From assembly GCF_002868715.1 (NCBI RefSeq), contig NZ_PKLZ01000003.1:1-64000 (forward strand): a stretch of 64,000 bases of DNA. The letters are read 5' to 3'. Position 1 is the stretch's first letter. Every line of letters begins with the position of its first letter. Positions 1 to 8,013 of this stretch are shown here, piece after piece. The DNA comes from Kineobactrum sediminis. GTDB lineage: Bacteria > Pseudomonadota > Gammaproteobacteria > Pseudomonadales > Halieaceae. The translations under genes were made by a program, and so were the position numbers. Under the pieces are notes generated by a model that was not told where the DNA came from, did no database searches, and saw only the letters and a program-made list of their open reading frames with translations.

Positions 1-1
1 A

Positions 2-109
2 ACCCGCGCGCCCATGCTGGGCGAACACAGTGAAGAGGTGTTGATTGAGTTGGCAGGCCTGTCGAAAGCCGAAGTGGCGGCTCTGGTCGAATCGGGCGTG
101 GCGAGATAA
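2..109 (+). CDS. CaiB/BaiF-type CoA-transferase, C-terminal fragment
   Basis: Only the last 35 residues lie in the window, so the gene begins upstream. The readable end contains APMLGEHSEEVL followed by GLSKAEVAAL, which matches the usual C-terminus of family III CoA-transferases (P-x-LGEHT-x-EVL, then GLS-x-x-EI-x-x-L). Such enzymes move CoA from one acyl thioester to another acid, usually to activate a catabolic substrate. The gene ends 34 bases before the carboxyltransferase gene on the same strand, so the two are probably co-transcribed and act on the same CoA-activated compound. The substrate cannot be inferred from this fragment. Confidence 0.72.
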   Translation, partial: TRAPMLGEHSEEVLIELAGLSKAEVAALVESGVAR

Positions 110-143
110 AGATTCTAAAAGTAGATATCAAGAGGAGATAGCA

Positions 144-1685
144 GTGAATTGGGAATCGGATGTAGAAGAGATCAAGCGGCAGACCGCGATGGCGCACCAG
201 ATGGGTGGCGAAAAGGGCATCGCATTCCAGCACAGCCGAGGAAAATTGACTGTCAGGGAGCGTATTGATCTGCTGCAGGACCCAGGTAGTTTTCACGAGA
301 TAGGTACCCTGACCGGTGAGGCGGTCTGGGATGGTGATGAGGTTATTGATCTCAAGCCATCCAATACAGTGACGGGAACCTGCCGGATCGAGGGGCGCAA
401 GGTCGCGTTGTCGGGCGGTGACTTCACGATACGCGGCGCAACGGTTGGTACCAAAAGCCAGTTTGTCGAGCGCCTCGCCCTGGCAAATCGTATTCCCTAT
501 GTGCGTCTGCTGGACGCGACCGGCGGTAGCGTCAAGACCTTTGAAACCATCGGGCGTACCTACCTTCCGGGCAATCTCGGGACAGGCCTGGCCGCGGAAC
601 TACTCCAGAATGTTCCAGTGGTGTCTGCAGTGCTGGGATCCGTCGCAGGCGCGCCGGCAGTTCAGGCATGCATGTGTCATTTCAACATCATGGTGAAAGG
701 CACTTCCCAGGTTTTCGTGGCGGGCCCCATGGTGGTGGAACAGGCTACTGGCCAATCCATTACCAAGGAAGATCTCGGCGATGAGCGAACGCAGGTCAAA
801 AACGGCGTTATCATGAATCTCGCGGAGGATGAAGCGGACGCGATTCGGCAGGTACGCAGGTTCCTGTCTTTTCTGCCGCCTAATGTATGGGAAGCGCCGC
901 CAAGATGTGAGCCTGAAGATGACCCGGAGCGTAGGGAGGAATCGCTTCTCAGCATTATTCCGAAACACCGGCGCAGAGTCTACGAGCCGCGCAAGGTTCT
1001 AGAGGCAGTACTCGATCGCGACAGCTTCTTCGAAATCATGCCCTATTACGGCAAGGCTCGTATCACTGGGCTGGCGCGGGTCAACGGTGTGCCGGTTGCG
1101 GTCATGGCGAACCATCCCAAGTTCAACGGCGGTTCTATGGATATCGCTGCCGGGGAGAAAACTATCCGGCTCGTGGAGTTGGCGGATACGTTTCATCTGC
1201 CGCTGGTCTATTTCGCTGACGAACCCGGGTTCTCTGTTGGCCCCGCGCAGGAGAAGGCGGGTATCTTGAGGGCGGGGGCCAGGGTTATGGCAGTTATGGC
1301 CCGGAGCAGGACGCCTTTCATCTCTATCGTGACGCGTCAGCTGTACGGTGTGGCCGGTGGACTGCATTGGCGAGGCTCTGGAATGTACCGGCGGTATGCG
1401 TGGCCCTCTACACACGGAGGGTCCATGCATATCGAAGGTGGCACATCGATTGCCTACAAGAAGGAAATCGAGAGTGCCACTGATCCTGAGGCAATGCGCG
1501 CAGAGATCGAGGCGAAACTGCAATCCATCGCCTCGCCCTTCAGGAATGCTCACGCCTTTGGTATCGAGGATCTTATCGATCCACGTGATACCCGGCCCCT
1601 TTTGGTGGATTTTGTCGAAGACGCGTGGAAGGTGATCCAGACGCAGCTGGGGCCATCCGGTGGCGCCCGTTCCTACACACCTTAG
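144..1685 (+). CDS. acyl-CoA carboxylase carboxyltransferase (beta) subunit
   Basis: A 513-residue protein of the biotin-dependent carboxyltransferase family (propionyl-, methylcrotonyl- or geranyl-CoA carboxylase beta type), which transfers CO2 between carboxybiotin and an acyl-CoA. It opens with the usual N-terminal pattern (RGKLTVRERIDLLQDPGSF near residues 37-55) and has two crotonase-like halves, with glycine-rich segments such as SAVLGSVAGAP and later GGSMDIAAGEKT. The GTG start was chosen because a strong AGAGGAG site lies just before it; the frame is open further upstream, but there it overlaps the preceding gene. No biotin carboxylase or biotin-carrier gene lies in the window, so the alpha subunit must be elsewhere. 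It could equally be a decarboxylase subunit. Confidence 0.85.
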   Translation: MNWESDVEEIKRQTAMAHQMGGEKGIAFQHSRGKLTVRERIDLLQDPGSFHEIGTLTGEAVWDGDEVIDLKPSNTVTGTCRIEGRKVALSGGDFTIRGATVGTKSQFVERLALANRIPYVRLLDATGGSVKTFETIGRTYLPGNLGTGLAAELLQNVPVVSAVLGSVAGAPAVQACMCHFNIMVKGTSQVFVAGPMVVEQATGQSITKEDLGDERTQVKNGVIMNLAEDEADAIRQVRRFLSFLPPNVWEAPPRCEPEDDPERREESLLSIIPKHRRRVYEPRKVLEAVLDRDSFFEIMPYYGKARITGLARVNGVPVAVMANHPKFNGGSMDIAAGEKTIRLVELADTFHLPLVYFADEPGFSVGPAQEKAGILRAGARVMAVMARSRTPFISIVTRQLYGVAGGLHWRGSGMYRRYAWPSTHGGSMHIEGGTSIAYKKEIESATDPEAMRAEIEAKLQSIASPFRNAHAFGIEDLIDPRDTRPLLVDFVEDAWKVIQTQLGPSGGARSYTP

Positions 1686-1741
1686 CGGAAAGCGCGATAC
1701 TCAGGCTGCCTTACCGACCTGCAAACTGCTCAGGACCAATT

Positions 1742-2548
1742 ATGCAAAGAGCGATAGATTCACTGGTCAATTCGAACTTCCTTGCCGCCGCTAAATCCGG
1801 CGCTCTTGGCCACTTGTTCAAAGGGATCCAGGATCGACCGAAGATTGAAACGGCGGATGATCTCCTGAAGAAACTGGATGAGGCTGCGATTGGTGCCGCC
1901 GTTGTTTCCATTATGGACCCATCCCATGCTGAGTGGGTTGGCAGGGCGCACTCGCAGTATCCGAAGAAGATACTGCCAGCCATGATCGTGAATCCGTTGG
2001 ACGGGATGGATGAAATTCGCAGAATTGTTCACTACCACGAGGAATTTGGCGTTAGATGCTTGCGTATACCGCCGTTCCGTTACCTGTTGCCGCCAACGGA
2101 CCGTATCTATTGGCCTTTTTATGTAAAAGCTATAGAACTCGATATCGCCGTATCGATGAACGTCGGCATGCCGGGTCCACGCCAGCCTGGATGGGTGCAG
2201 AATCCGATCTACCTCGACGAAGTTGCGTTTCACTTTCCCGAATTACGTTTGATTATGAGCCATTGCGGCCAGCCATGGGTAGATGAGGCGATCTCCACGA
2301 TTGCGCACTGGGATAACATTTATATGTCTTGCACTTCGGTTGCCCCGAAGTACTGGCCTCCGCAGCTTGTGCAATTCATCAATACCCGGGGCCGCGAGAG
2401 AATGATGTTCGGGACCGAGTATCCGACCGTTCCGTGGGGGCGCGCTCGCGACGAAATAGAGTCGCTTTGTTTGAGAGAGGAAGCGCAACCATTATTCTTC
2501 GCGGAAAATGCGCGGCGAGCGTATAAATGGGATGCTGATATAGGGTAG
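1742..2548 (+). CDS. amidohydrolase-family (Amidohydro_2) protein with degenerate metal site
   Basis: A 268-residue TIM-barrel protein of the amidohydrolase-2 (decarboxylase-like) group. The C-terminal two thirds are typical, including MSHCGQPW and the FGTEYPTVPWG segment. Several positions that normally bind metal differ. The N-terminal D-x-H-x-H is replaced by DSLVN, the strand-5 His by Asn (SMNVGMPGP), and the usual GSD or GTD by GTE. Only the His of MSHCG is clearly kept. Related actinobacterial and proteobacterial proteins with similar changes exist as far as I recall, so this may be a non-hydrolytic subfamily. The ATG at the start of MQRAID was chosen; the open frame extends upstream into the carboxyltransferase gene without homology. 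It follows that gene by 56 bases. Confidence 0.78.
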   Translation: MQRAIDSLVNSNFLAAAKSGALGHLFKGIQDRPKIETADDLLKKLDEAAIGAAVVSIMDPSHAEWVGRAHSQYPKKILPAMIVNPLDGMDEIRRIVHYHEEFGVRCLRIPPFRYLLPPTDRIYWPFYVKAIELDIAVSMNVGMPGPRQPGWVQNPIYLDEVAFHFPELRLIMSHCGQPWVDEAISTIAHWDNIYMSCTSVAPKYWPPQLVQFINTRGRERMMFGTEYPTVPWGRARDEIESLCLREEAQPLFFAENARRAYKWDADIG

Positions 2549-2627
2549 ATTCTGCATATCAGGCGCTGTCATCTTACGTTCACCAATTTGTTCGACTACC
2601 CTGCGAGGGGCAGGGTGTTGGAGCATA

Positions 2628-4244
2628 TCAACTCAGGCCCAGCACCCGCTGCATGATCTCGCGACGTGATTTGATGGGATCTTCAATCACCTTACTGACA
2701 TTATCCAGTACCATAGTCTGTCGTGACGCGCCGGAGTAATTCGGCCAGTCCGGCAGTTTTCCGGTATCGGGATTACCACTGCGAGCAAAGGCAATCCAGC
2801 TGTCGCTGATTTTATCGGCCATGCTCCGCTCTTTTTCGGTGCCGGTGGTAAACCCGTACGTTGTCTTCTGAGGATGGGTATTATCGAAAACAAATGGAAT
2901 ATCGAGGGCATGAGGTGTCATCAGGCGGCCGCCACGGGTTTTCGTATCCCAAGTCAGATAATAGGAGCGCACCAGTCCGGCATTCAAGGCAGCGCGACGC
3001 TCGGCAATTACCATACATGGCACCACATAGCTGTGATCGCTAGCAATCAGGAAATATAGCTCACTGGGCGAAGCATCGGGCTCCGCGGTACGATACACAT
3101 CAATAACTTCCCGGGTGAGGTCACCGGTGACCGACTGCAATCGTTCCTCTACCTGTCTTTCATTCATATTAAAGGCCGCGTCATCATTGCGCATCCAAAA
3201 AGTCAGCTCGGTGCGGTTGGCACCCACAATTACTGGAACATCGGGATTTGCGGTCGAAGCACTCGGGTGAAATGGAGAGTCTGGTAATGCATCACCATCA
3301 ACAATCGGTGCAAATTCTCCACGCAGGGAGAGACGCTGATATGCACCGATAACTCGCTCAACAGGGGCACGTTGTACTCCTCCCATGTCACCTGGTCTAA
3401 GCCCCAATTCATCAAACAAGGATTTCGCCTGCTGCGTGCCCGCTTCCGCGGAAGCTAGCCTGATTGTCGGTCCGCTCTGAATCACTGCACGATGGAACAG
3501 GCCTTTAGCGGCGGGCATAGCCAGCAAAGTGCCGACTTTGCGGCCGCCGCCGGATTCGCCAAAGATCATAACGTTGTCCGGATCACCACCAAACTGCTCG
3601 ATATTGCGCTGCACCCACTCCAGAGCTGCTACCAGATCCAGCATGCCCGCTGTACCTGCGTGGGCGAACGATTCACCACCCAACTCGGCCATGTGCGTAA
3701 AGCCCAATATATTCAGGCGGTGGTTGACCGTAACAACCACAACATCACCACGGTTACACAGATTGGTGCCATCATAGCTGGGACTGGAACCGCTCAAGCT
3801 GGTAAAACGCCCTCCATGACACCAGAACATTACTGGCCGTTTCCTGTTGCCGTTTGGTTCTGGTGTCCAGACATTGATGGCCAGACAATCCTCGCTTTGT
3901 CCCTCACCAAGTTTGCCGTCAGGCCTAAGAGACTGCGGCGCGCTGGGGCCATAATCTTTTACTGTTCGTACTCCAGTCCAGGGTGCTGCGGGTTGCGGGG
4001 GGCGGAAGCGATTTTCACCCGCCGTGGAGGCGCCGTAGGGAATCCCCTTGAAAACGCTGACACCTTCATTGCAATAGCCGCGTATTCTGCCCGTATCCAC
4101 TTCCATAATGCCGGACGGTGAACTTTGGGCGGCTACATGGGTAGGTAGCCATAGCCCGTTGGCACCAAGCATGGCCACGGTACCGAGCTGCATGGACTGG
4201 CGTAGAAACTGTCTGCGGCTTTGCTGGGAAAAAGATTTATTCAT
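2628..4244 (-). CDS. type-B carboxylesterase with Tat-like signal
   Basis: A 538-residue alpha/beta hydrolase of the carboxylesterase/para-nitrobenzyl esterase family. The N-terminus has a twin-arginine motif (SRRQFL, residues 9-14), a hydrophobic stretch and an AQ-SS cleavage region near residue 40, which suggests folded export to the periplasm. Family marks are EDCLAINVW near residue 118, the oxyanion HGG at 143-145 and the nucleophile elbow GESGG with Ser231. The acid is probably the Glu in NRTELTFW and the base His the one in TPHALDIPF. It is transcribed away from the carboxylase cluster and convergent with it. It likely cleaves esters feeding the neighbouring pathway, but the substrate is unknown. 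Confidence 0.88.
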   Translation of the reverse strand: MNKSFSQQSRRQFLRQSMQLGTVAMLGANGLWLPTHVAAQSSPSGIMEVDTGRIRGYCNEGVSVFKGIPYGASTAGENRFRPPQPAAPWTGVRTVKDYGPSAPQSLRPDGKLGEGQSEDCLAINVWTPEPNGNRKRPVMFWCHGGRFTSLSGSSPSYDGTNLCNRGDVVVVTVNHRLNILGFTHMAELGGESFAHAGTAGMLDLVAALEWVQRNIEQFGGDPDNVMIFGESGGGRKVGTLLAMPAAKGLFHRAVIQSGPTIRLASAEAGTQQAKSLFDELGLRPGDMGGVQRAPVERVIGAYQRLSLRGEFAPIVDGDALPDSPFHPSASTANPDVPVIVGANRTELTFWMRNDDAAFNMNERQVEERLQSVTGDLTREVIDVYRTAEPDASPSELYFLIASDHSYVVPCMVIAERRAALNAGLVRSYYLTWDTKTRGGRLMTPHALDIPFVFDNTHPQKTTYGFTTGTEKERSMADKISDSWIAFARSGNPDTGKLPDWPNYSGASRQTMVLDNVSKVIEDPIKSRREIMQRVLGLS

Positions 4245-4675
4245 TATTATTGCCCTGATTCCAACGAAGCCATTGGCGCTTTGTAATTAATGGTGCTGCC
4301 AAACGTCAGGAACGAGCCACGCGGTTGCGTTTCTTTGCTAGTGTGGCTTCAACATCGACGTGTGCACGGTGTGAAGCAATATCTGCCGCAAGCTTGCCAT
4401 AAAGGCAAGCCCATGGGTTCGGATTTCATGATCCGACACGCAAGCTCACCGGTCCGAAGTACTCCATCCACCTCATCGAACAGAAAATTGCGTGCTCGCA
4501 CGATATTTGTATTCAACTTGTAATAGAGCTCATACGTGCATAGTTAATCATATTCAGTCTCTTGTTGCTTTATATTTGCGTTGTTTTTGCGCTTATTTTG
4601 CGTTATTTTGCGTTACTGTTGCGGCATCGCTGAGACTTAAGCTGGAAATTCGATAATAAGAGATAGGAATTGCCC
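4245..4675. other. intergenic region between carboxylesterase and gene debris
   Basis: About 430 bases, noticeably AT-rich toward the right (runs such as TTTGCGTTG, TTTGCGCTT and TTTTGCGTT near 4575-4612). A short palindrome CGGATTTCATGATCCG lies near 4420. Open frames here have no recognisable protein features. It should hold the promoter of the leftward carboxylesterase gene, but I see no convincing -35/-10 pair. Confidence 0.4.
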
Positions 4676-4898
4676 GTGAATGAGGAGAAAAATTCGAAGG
4701 AGCATGTACCGAACGCTCCGACTCAGGCAACACAAGGGATACCACCATCGAATGGGGGCAATGTAGGTCCGTCAGATTGGCTTCTACTATGATGCTGATG
4801 CTGATGCTGATGTTCATGGCCACGGTCGGTGGGACGCCAGGCGCTTCTTTTCCAAGAATGCACGGGGATCCTATAAGTGGGAGGCTGAAGTCGGTTAA
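4676..4898 (+). pseudogene. gene debris: truncated N-terminus joined to amidohydrolase C-terminal remnant
   Basis: Two broken pieces abut. First, a GTG preceded by a GATAGGA ribosome site opens a 38-codon frame (NEEKNSKEHVPNAP..., ending SDWLLL) that stops at 4790-4792, like the start of a gene cut short. Second, in another frame, positions 4842-4898 encode RFFSKNARGSYKWEAEVG and a stop. This closely resembles the tail of the amidohydrolase at 1742-2548 (LFFAENARRAYKWDADIG). Between them lies a GATGCT tandem repeat (4791-4808). I infer a deletion that fused the start of one gene to the end of a second amidohydrolase paralogue. Confidence 0.6.
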
Positions 4899-4968
4899 TC
4901 GACAACTCTCGCTGCATTGAGACGGCGTAACTGCCTCCTAAATCCAAACCTGAATCCGGAGATATAAA

Positions 4969-6420
4969 ATGAATATGAAACTGGTATGGGGAGTGCTTGT
5001 TGCGACTGCAATAACATGGACTCTCGGCTTCTCCCCGGTCGGACACTCACAACCTGTACTGGCCGACATCGAAAAAGATGATGCAGCACTGGAAGAATGG
5101 GCTTACTCATTGGGGCTGCAGGCCTACGCTTTTGGGTTGCCGTTGACTGTATATAAACGAGAGTATGTTATACGTACCGATCGCGAAAAAGTCGACGCGC
5201 TTCGTGATACATGTTGCTACGCCATGATCAATGAGGTTGGTCACAAGTTTACACTCAGCTCTGCCAACGATGGGACACAGTACAGCCCGAATTTTGACAC
5301 GGTATACAGCGCCGCTCTCGTGGACTCAACCGATGAGCCAATCATCCTCTCAGTGCCTGACATTCCTGGCCGGTACTGGGGGGTGGAAGTCGCCAATCCC
5401 TACACGGAAAATCTATTTTACCTGGGATCCCGGGCCACAGATGGCAAGGGCGGTCACCATGCCTTCATAGCACCCGGTTGGGAGGGAACATTACCTGACG
5501 GGGTCGTTCCACACAGGCTGGAGTATTCATCCGCAATGTTTATTCTGCGTATTGGCGTAGCACCTGGTGACGATGATGATATTGTCGCTGTCAACGCGCT
5601 GCAGCGTCAGGTAAAGCTCACCTCGCTGTCGAACTTTCGGGCTGGCAAGTTGGGTGAAGCATCAATGCCGGCTTCTGCCAGAGAAATGGGCAGGGCGAGT
5701 GGAGCATTTGCGGTCTTTTATGCCGTGGCTGACTTGATGGGGCGTTATCCGCCTGACGCCAGTCACCAGAGTCTTGTTAGCCAGTTTGCTGTTATCGGCC
5801 TGGTTCCGGGCCAGCCGTTTGATCCTGCTGCGCTGAAGCCACCGATCCGGCGTGGTCTGCTGCGAGCGCTGGAGACCGGGCCGGGAGTAATGAGCTGGAA
5901 GTACCAGAACCGCGGCAGAGTGTACCAGGGAGTTTGGGACCACCTTCCGGAGGGCAGATGGGGCTACGACTACTTGGGGCGCGCCGCCGGAGCGACGGCT
6001 GGCTTGTTCCTCAACGATCGCGAAGAAGCCCTGTATATCAGTACCTTCAAGAGCTCTGATGGCGAGTACTTCGACGGCAGCAAGTCGTATCAGTTGCATT
6101 TTGCGGCCGATGAGCTTCCGCCCATGCTGGAGCACGGCTTTTGGTCGTTCACAATGTATGGCCCCGACTTCAGGATGGTTAAAAACAGTATCAACCGTTT
6201 CGCCATAAGCGACCGCGATGAGGGCGTTGAATACAACGAAGACGGCTCTTTGGACATATATATACAGCACACGCCTCCTGAAGGGCATGAATCAAACTGG
6301 CTGCCGGCGCCGGCCGAGGGATTGTTCCGCATCATTTACAGGATTTATCTGCCTGAGGAGGCAGTCCATAACCCAGAGACATTGGGGAATTATATTCCTT
6401 ATATCGGGGTATCCGACTGA
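4969..6420 (+). CDS. exported DUF1254/DUF1214 domain protein
   Basis: A 483-residue protein with an N-terminal signal peptide (hydrophobic residues about 4-22, probable cleavage after GHS). It has the DUF1254 pattern in the first half (YSPNFDTVYSAALVD near residues 103-117 and the PDIPGRYWGVEVANPYTENL region) and DUF1214 in the second half (LPPMLEHGFWSFTMYG, then a region with NRFAISDRD). This pair is widespread in environmental bacteria and has no firmly proven reaction. A GGAGATATAAA site just before the ATG supports the start. It is followed about 100 bases later by the propeller protein, suggesting a shared envelope role. Confidence 0.85.
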   Translation: MNMKLVWGVLVATAITWTLGFSPVGHSQPVLADIEKDDAALEEWAYSLGLQAYAFGLPLTVYKREYVIRTDREKVDALRDTCCYAMINEVGHKFTLSSANDGTQYSPNFDTVYSAALVDSTDEPIILSVPDIPGRYWGVEVANPYTENLFYLGSRATDGKGGHHAFIAPGWEGTLPDGVVPHRLEYSSAMFILRIGVAPGDDDDIVAVNALQRQVKLTSLSNFRAGKLGEASMPASAREMGRASGAFAVFYAVADLMGRYPPDASHQSLVSQFAVIGLVPGQPFDPAALKPPIRRGLLRALETGPGVMSWKYQNRGRVYQGVWDHLPEGRWGYDYLGRAAGATAGLFLNDREEALYISTFKSSDGEYFDGSKSYQLHFAADELPPMLEHGFWSFTMYGPDFRMVKNSINRFAISDRDEGVEYNEDGSLDIYIQHTPPEGHESNWLPAPAEGLFRIIYRIYLPEEAVHNPETLGNYIPYIGVSD

Positions 6421-6522
6421 GTGATGCGTTCGCTCTGCCACACTGAAAATTGAACCCCTTCAAAAAGCAAAGGATGCCATGCACACAGCTTTTTTAGATC
6501 TTACCTTCTCGATGGTAGTGGG

Positions 6523-7662
6523 ATGACAAAGAACAAATGGCTTATTGCAATGCTGGTACTATTTTTCGTGGTGGGGCTGGCATTGCTGTGGCCCGGACAA
6601 TCCTACCTGCCCACGTCCCAGCCGCCATGGATCGTAGAGCGGCTGGCAGGACAACCAATAATTGCGGAAGTGGCGGAGGAGCACGGGTATTACAATGTTT
6701 GCTGTCCCTCAATTATCGAGGTGCCGGATTGGGTCCAGAATCGGCTGGGCCGCTATTATCTCTATTTTTCCCATCACAAGGGCAGCTACATCAGGATGGC
6801 CTACAGTAATAGCCCACTGGGCCCCTGGTCGCTGTATGAGGAGGGCGTGCTTTCCCTTGGCGACAGTGGTTTGCCGGTTTCACTGGACGAGGTGATTACC
6901 GGGGAGAGCCGGGTATTATACACGCTGCGTACTCTCCCGCTGCCACTTGCCCGCGATATCCTGGTTTCAACCTGGTGGTCGAAAAGGGTCAGCGCCGCGG
7001 AACGCAAGAAGCGGGGGATGAGTGCGGCAGGCACCAAGACACCGCATATCGCCAGCCCCGAAGTGGTGGCCGACGACGTATCCAGACAACTGGTACTTTT
7101 TTATCACGGCCTCGACCATTACGGCAGGCAAAGTAGCCGAATTGCGACATCCTCAAGCGGGCTCGAATTTACTGGGTTGGAACGGGAGGTGGCTGGTGCC
7201 TACTTGCGCCATTTTCAGCACCACGGCATCCACTACCTGTTAGGCATGGCCGGTGCGCTATACCGATCTGATTCACTGACGGGGCCCTATGAACTGCGAA
7301 ACAGTCTGCTGTTTGAACCCAACATGCGACATCCAGGCCTGTGGCTTGAAGACGACATGCTGTATGTCTTCTGGTCGCGGTTAGGTGATGCGCCAGAGCG
7401 ACTTCTCCTGTCCGAAATTGACCTGTCCCAGTCCGACTGGAACCGTTGGCGGGCTACCGAAGCGGTGGAGATGCTGCGGCCCGAGGACGAGTGGGAGGGC
7501 GCGCAGCTTCCCGTACATAAGTCAATACGTGGTGAGCTCGATATTCCCTCACAGGAACTCAGGGATCCGTTTCTGTTTCGTGATAGCGACGGAGCTTTTT
7601 ACCTGTACTACGTCGGGGGCGGCGAGAGAGGTATCGGAGCGGCGAGGCTTTTGCAAAAGTAG
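6523..7662 (+). CDS. membrane-anchored five-bladed beta-propeller protein (glycoside-hydrolase-43-like fold)
   Basis: A 379-residue protein with one N-terminal transmembrane segment (WLIAMLVLFFVVGLALLW, about residues 5-22) and a periplasmic body. The body has repeated propeller-like strands: RYYLYFSHHKGSYIRMAYS, LVLFYHGLDHYGR, HYLLGMAGALYRSDS and LRDPFLFRDSDGAFYLYYVG. These resemble the arabinanase/levansucrase propeller superfamily, where aromatic-rich YLYYS repeats mark each blade. I cannot identify a complete catalytic acid set, so enzymatic activity is not claimed. Its neighbours are the DUF1254 gene upstream and an MFS transporter downstream. The start is supported by the hydrophobic anchor, but the ribosome site is weak. 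Confidence 0.6.
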   Translation: MTKNKWLIAMLVLFFVVGLALLWPGQSYLPTSQPPWIVERLAGQPIIAEVAEEHGYYNVCCPSIIEVPDWVQNRLGRYYLYFSHHKGSYIRMAYSNSPLGPWSLYEEGVLSLGDSGLPVSLDEVITGESRVLYTLRTLPLPLARDILVSTWWSKRVSAAERKKRGMSAAGTKTPHIASPEVVADDVSRQLVLFYHGLDHYGRQSSRIATSSSGLEFTGLEREVAGAYLRHFQHHGIHYLLGMAGALYRSDSLTGPYELRNSLLFEPNMRHPGLWLEDDMLYVFWSRLGDAPERLLLSEIDLSQSDWNRWRATEAVEMLRPEDEWEGAQLPVHKSIRGELDIPSQELRDPFLFRDSDGAFYLYYVGGGERGIGAARLLQK

Positions 7663-8013
7663 CAGATTCAAGGCGATTGCACAGTTCTTCCGCGGACCAC
7701 GCCAGGTTGGATATTTCTGGCTGACCCAGCGAGCGTCCGGGAATATCTATTCTCTCTGGTAGTTATAGAGGTCCACCATTTGAGGCGAAAGGAAAGTAAG
7801 CCATGCATATAAATTTTTTTAGTCTCACCGTGAAAACAGCATTGATTATTGTGGCCAGTCGAGACATCGGTACAGACCCGCAAGCGATTCGTTATCGGCG
7901 ACAGAAAGCGATGTGGCACGCCGGCCCCAGGCCGGTTTATCGATCAGGATTTGCGTCGCCGAGCGTGCAACGGGCGATAGCGAGCTTACCTGAAAATACA
8001 GGAGGCCAGGCCC
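7663..8013. other. intergenic region with a GC-rich hairpin
   Basis: This 350-base gap holds a perfect 6-bp stem with a 3-base loop at 7921-7935 (CCGGCC-CCA-GGCCGG), which may terminate or attenuate transcription but lacks a T run. A 74-codon frame at 7803-8027 has a plausible AAAGGA site, yet its sequence does not look like a stable protein. It ends inside the next gene's first codons, so it could at most be a leader. Nothing else was recognised. Confidence 0.4.

Noticed and set aside
3492-4121. 209-codon rightward frame opposite the carboxylesterase
   Set aside because: It lies fully antisense to a clear esterase gene and shows no domain features.
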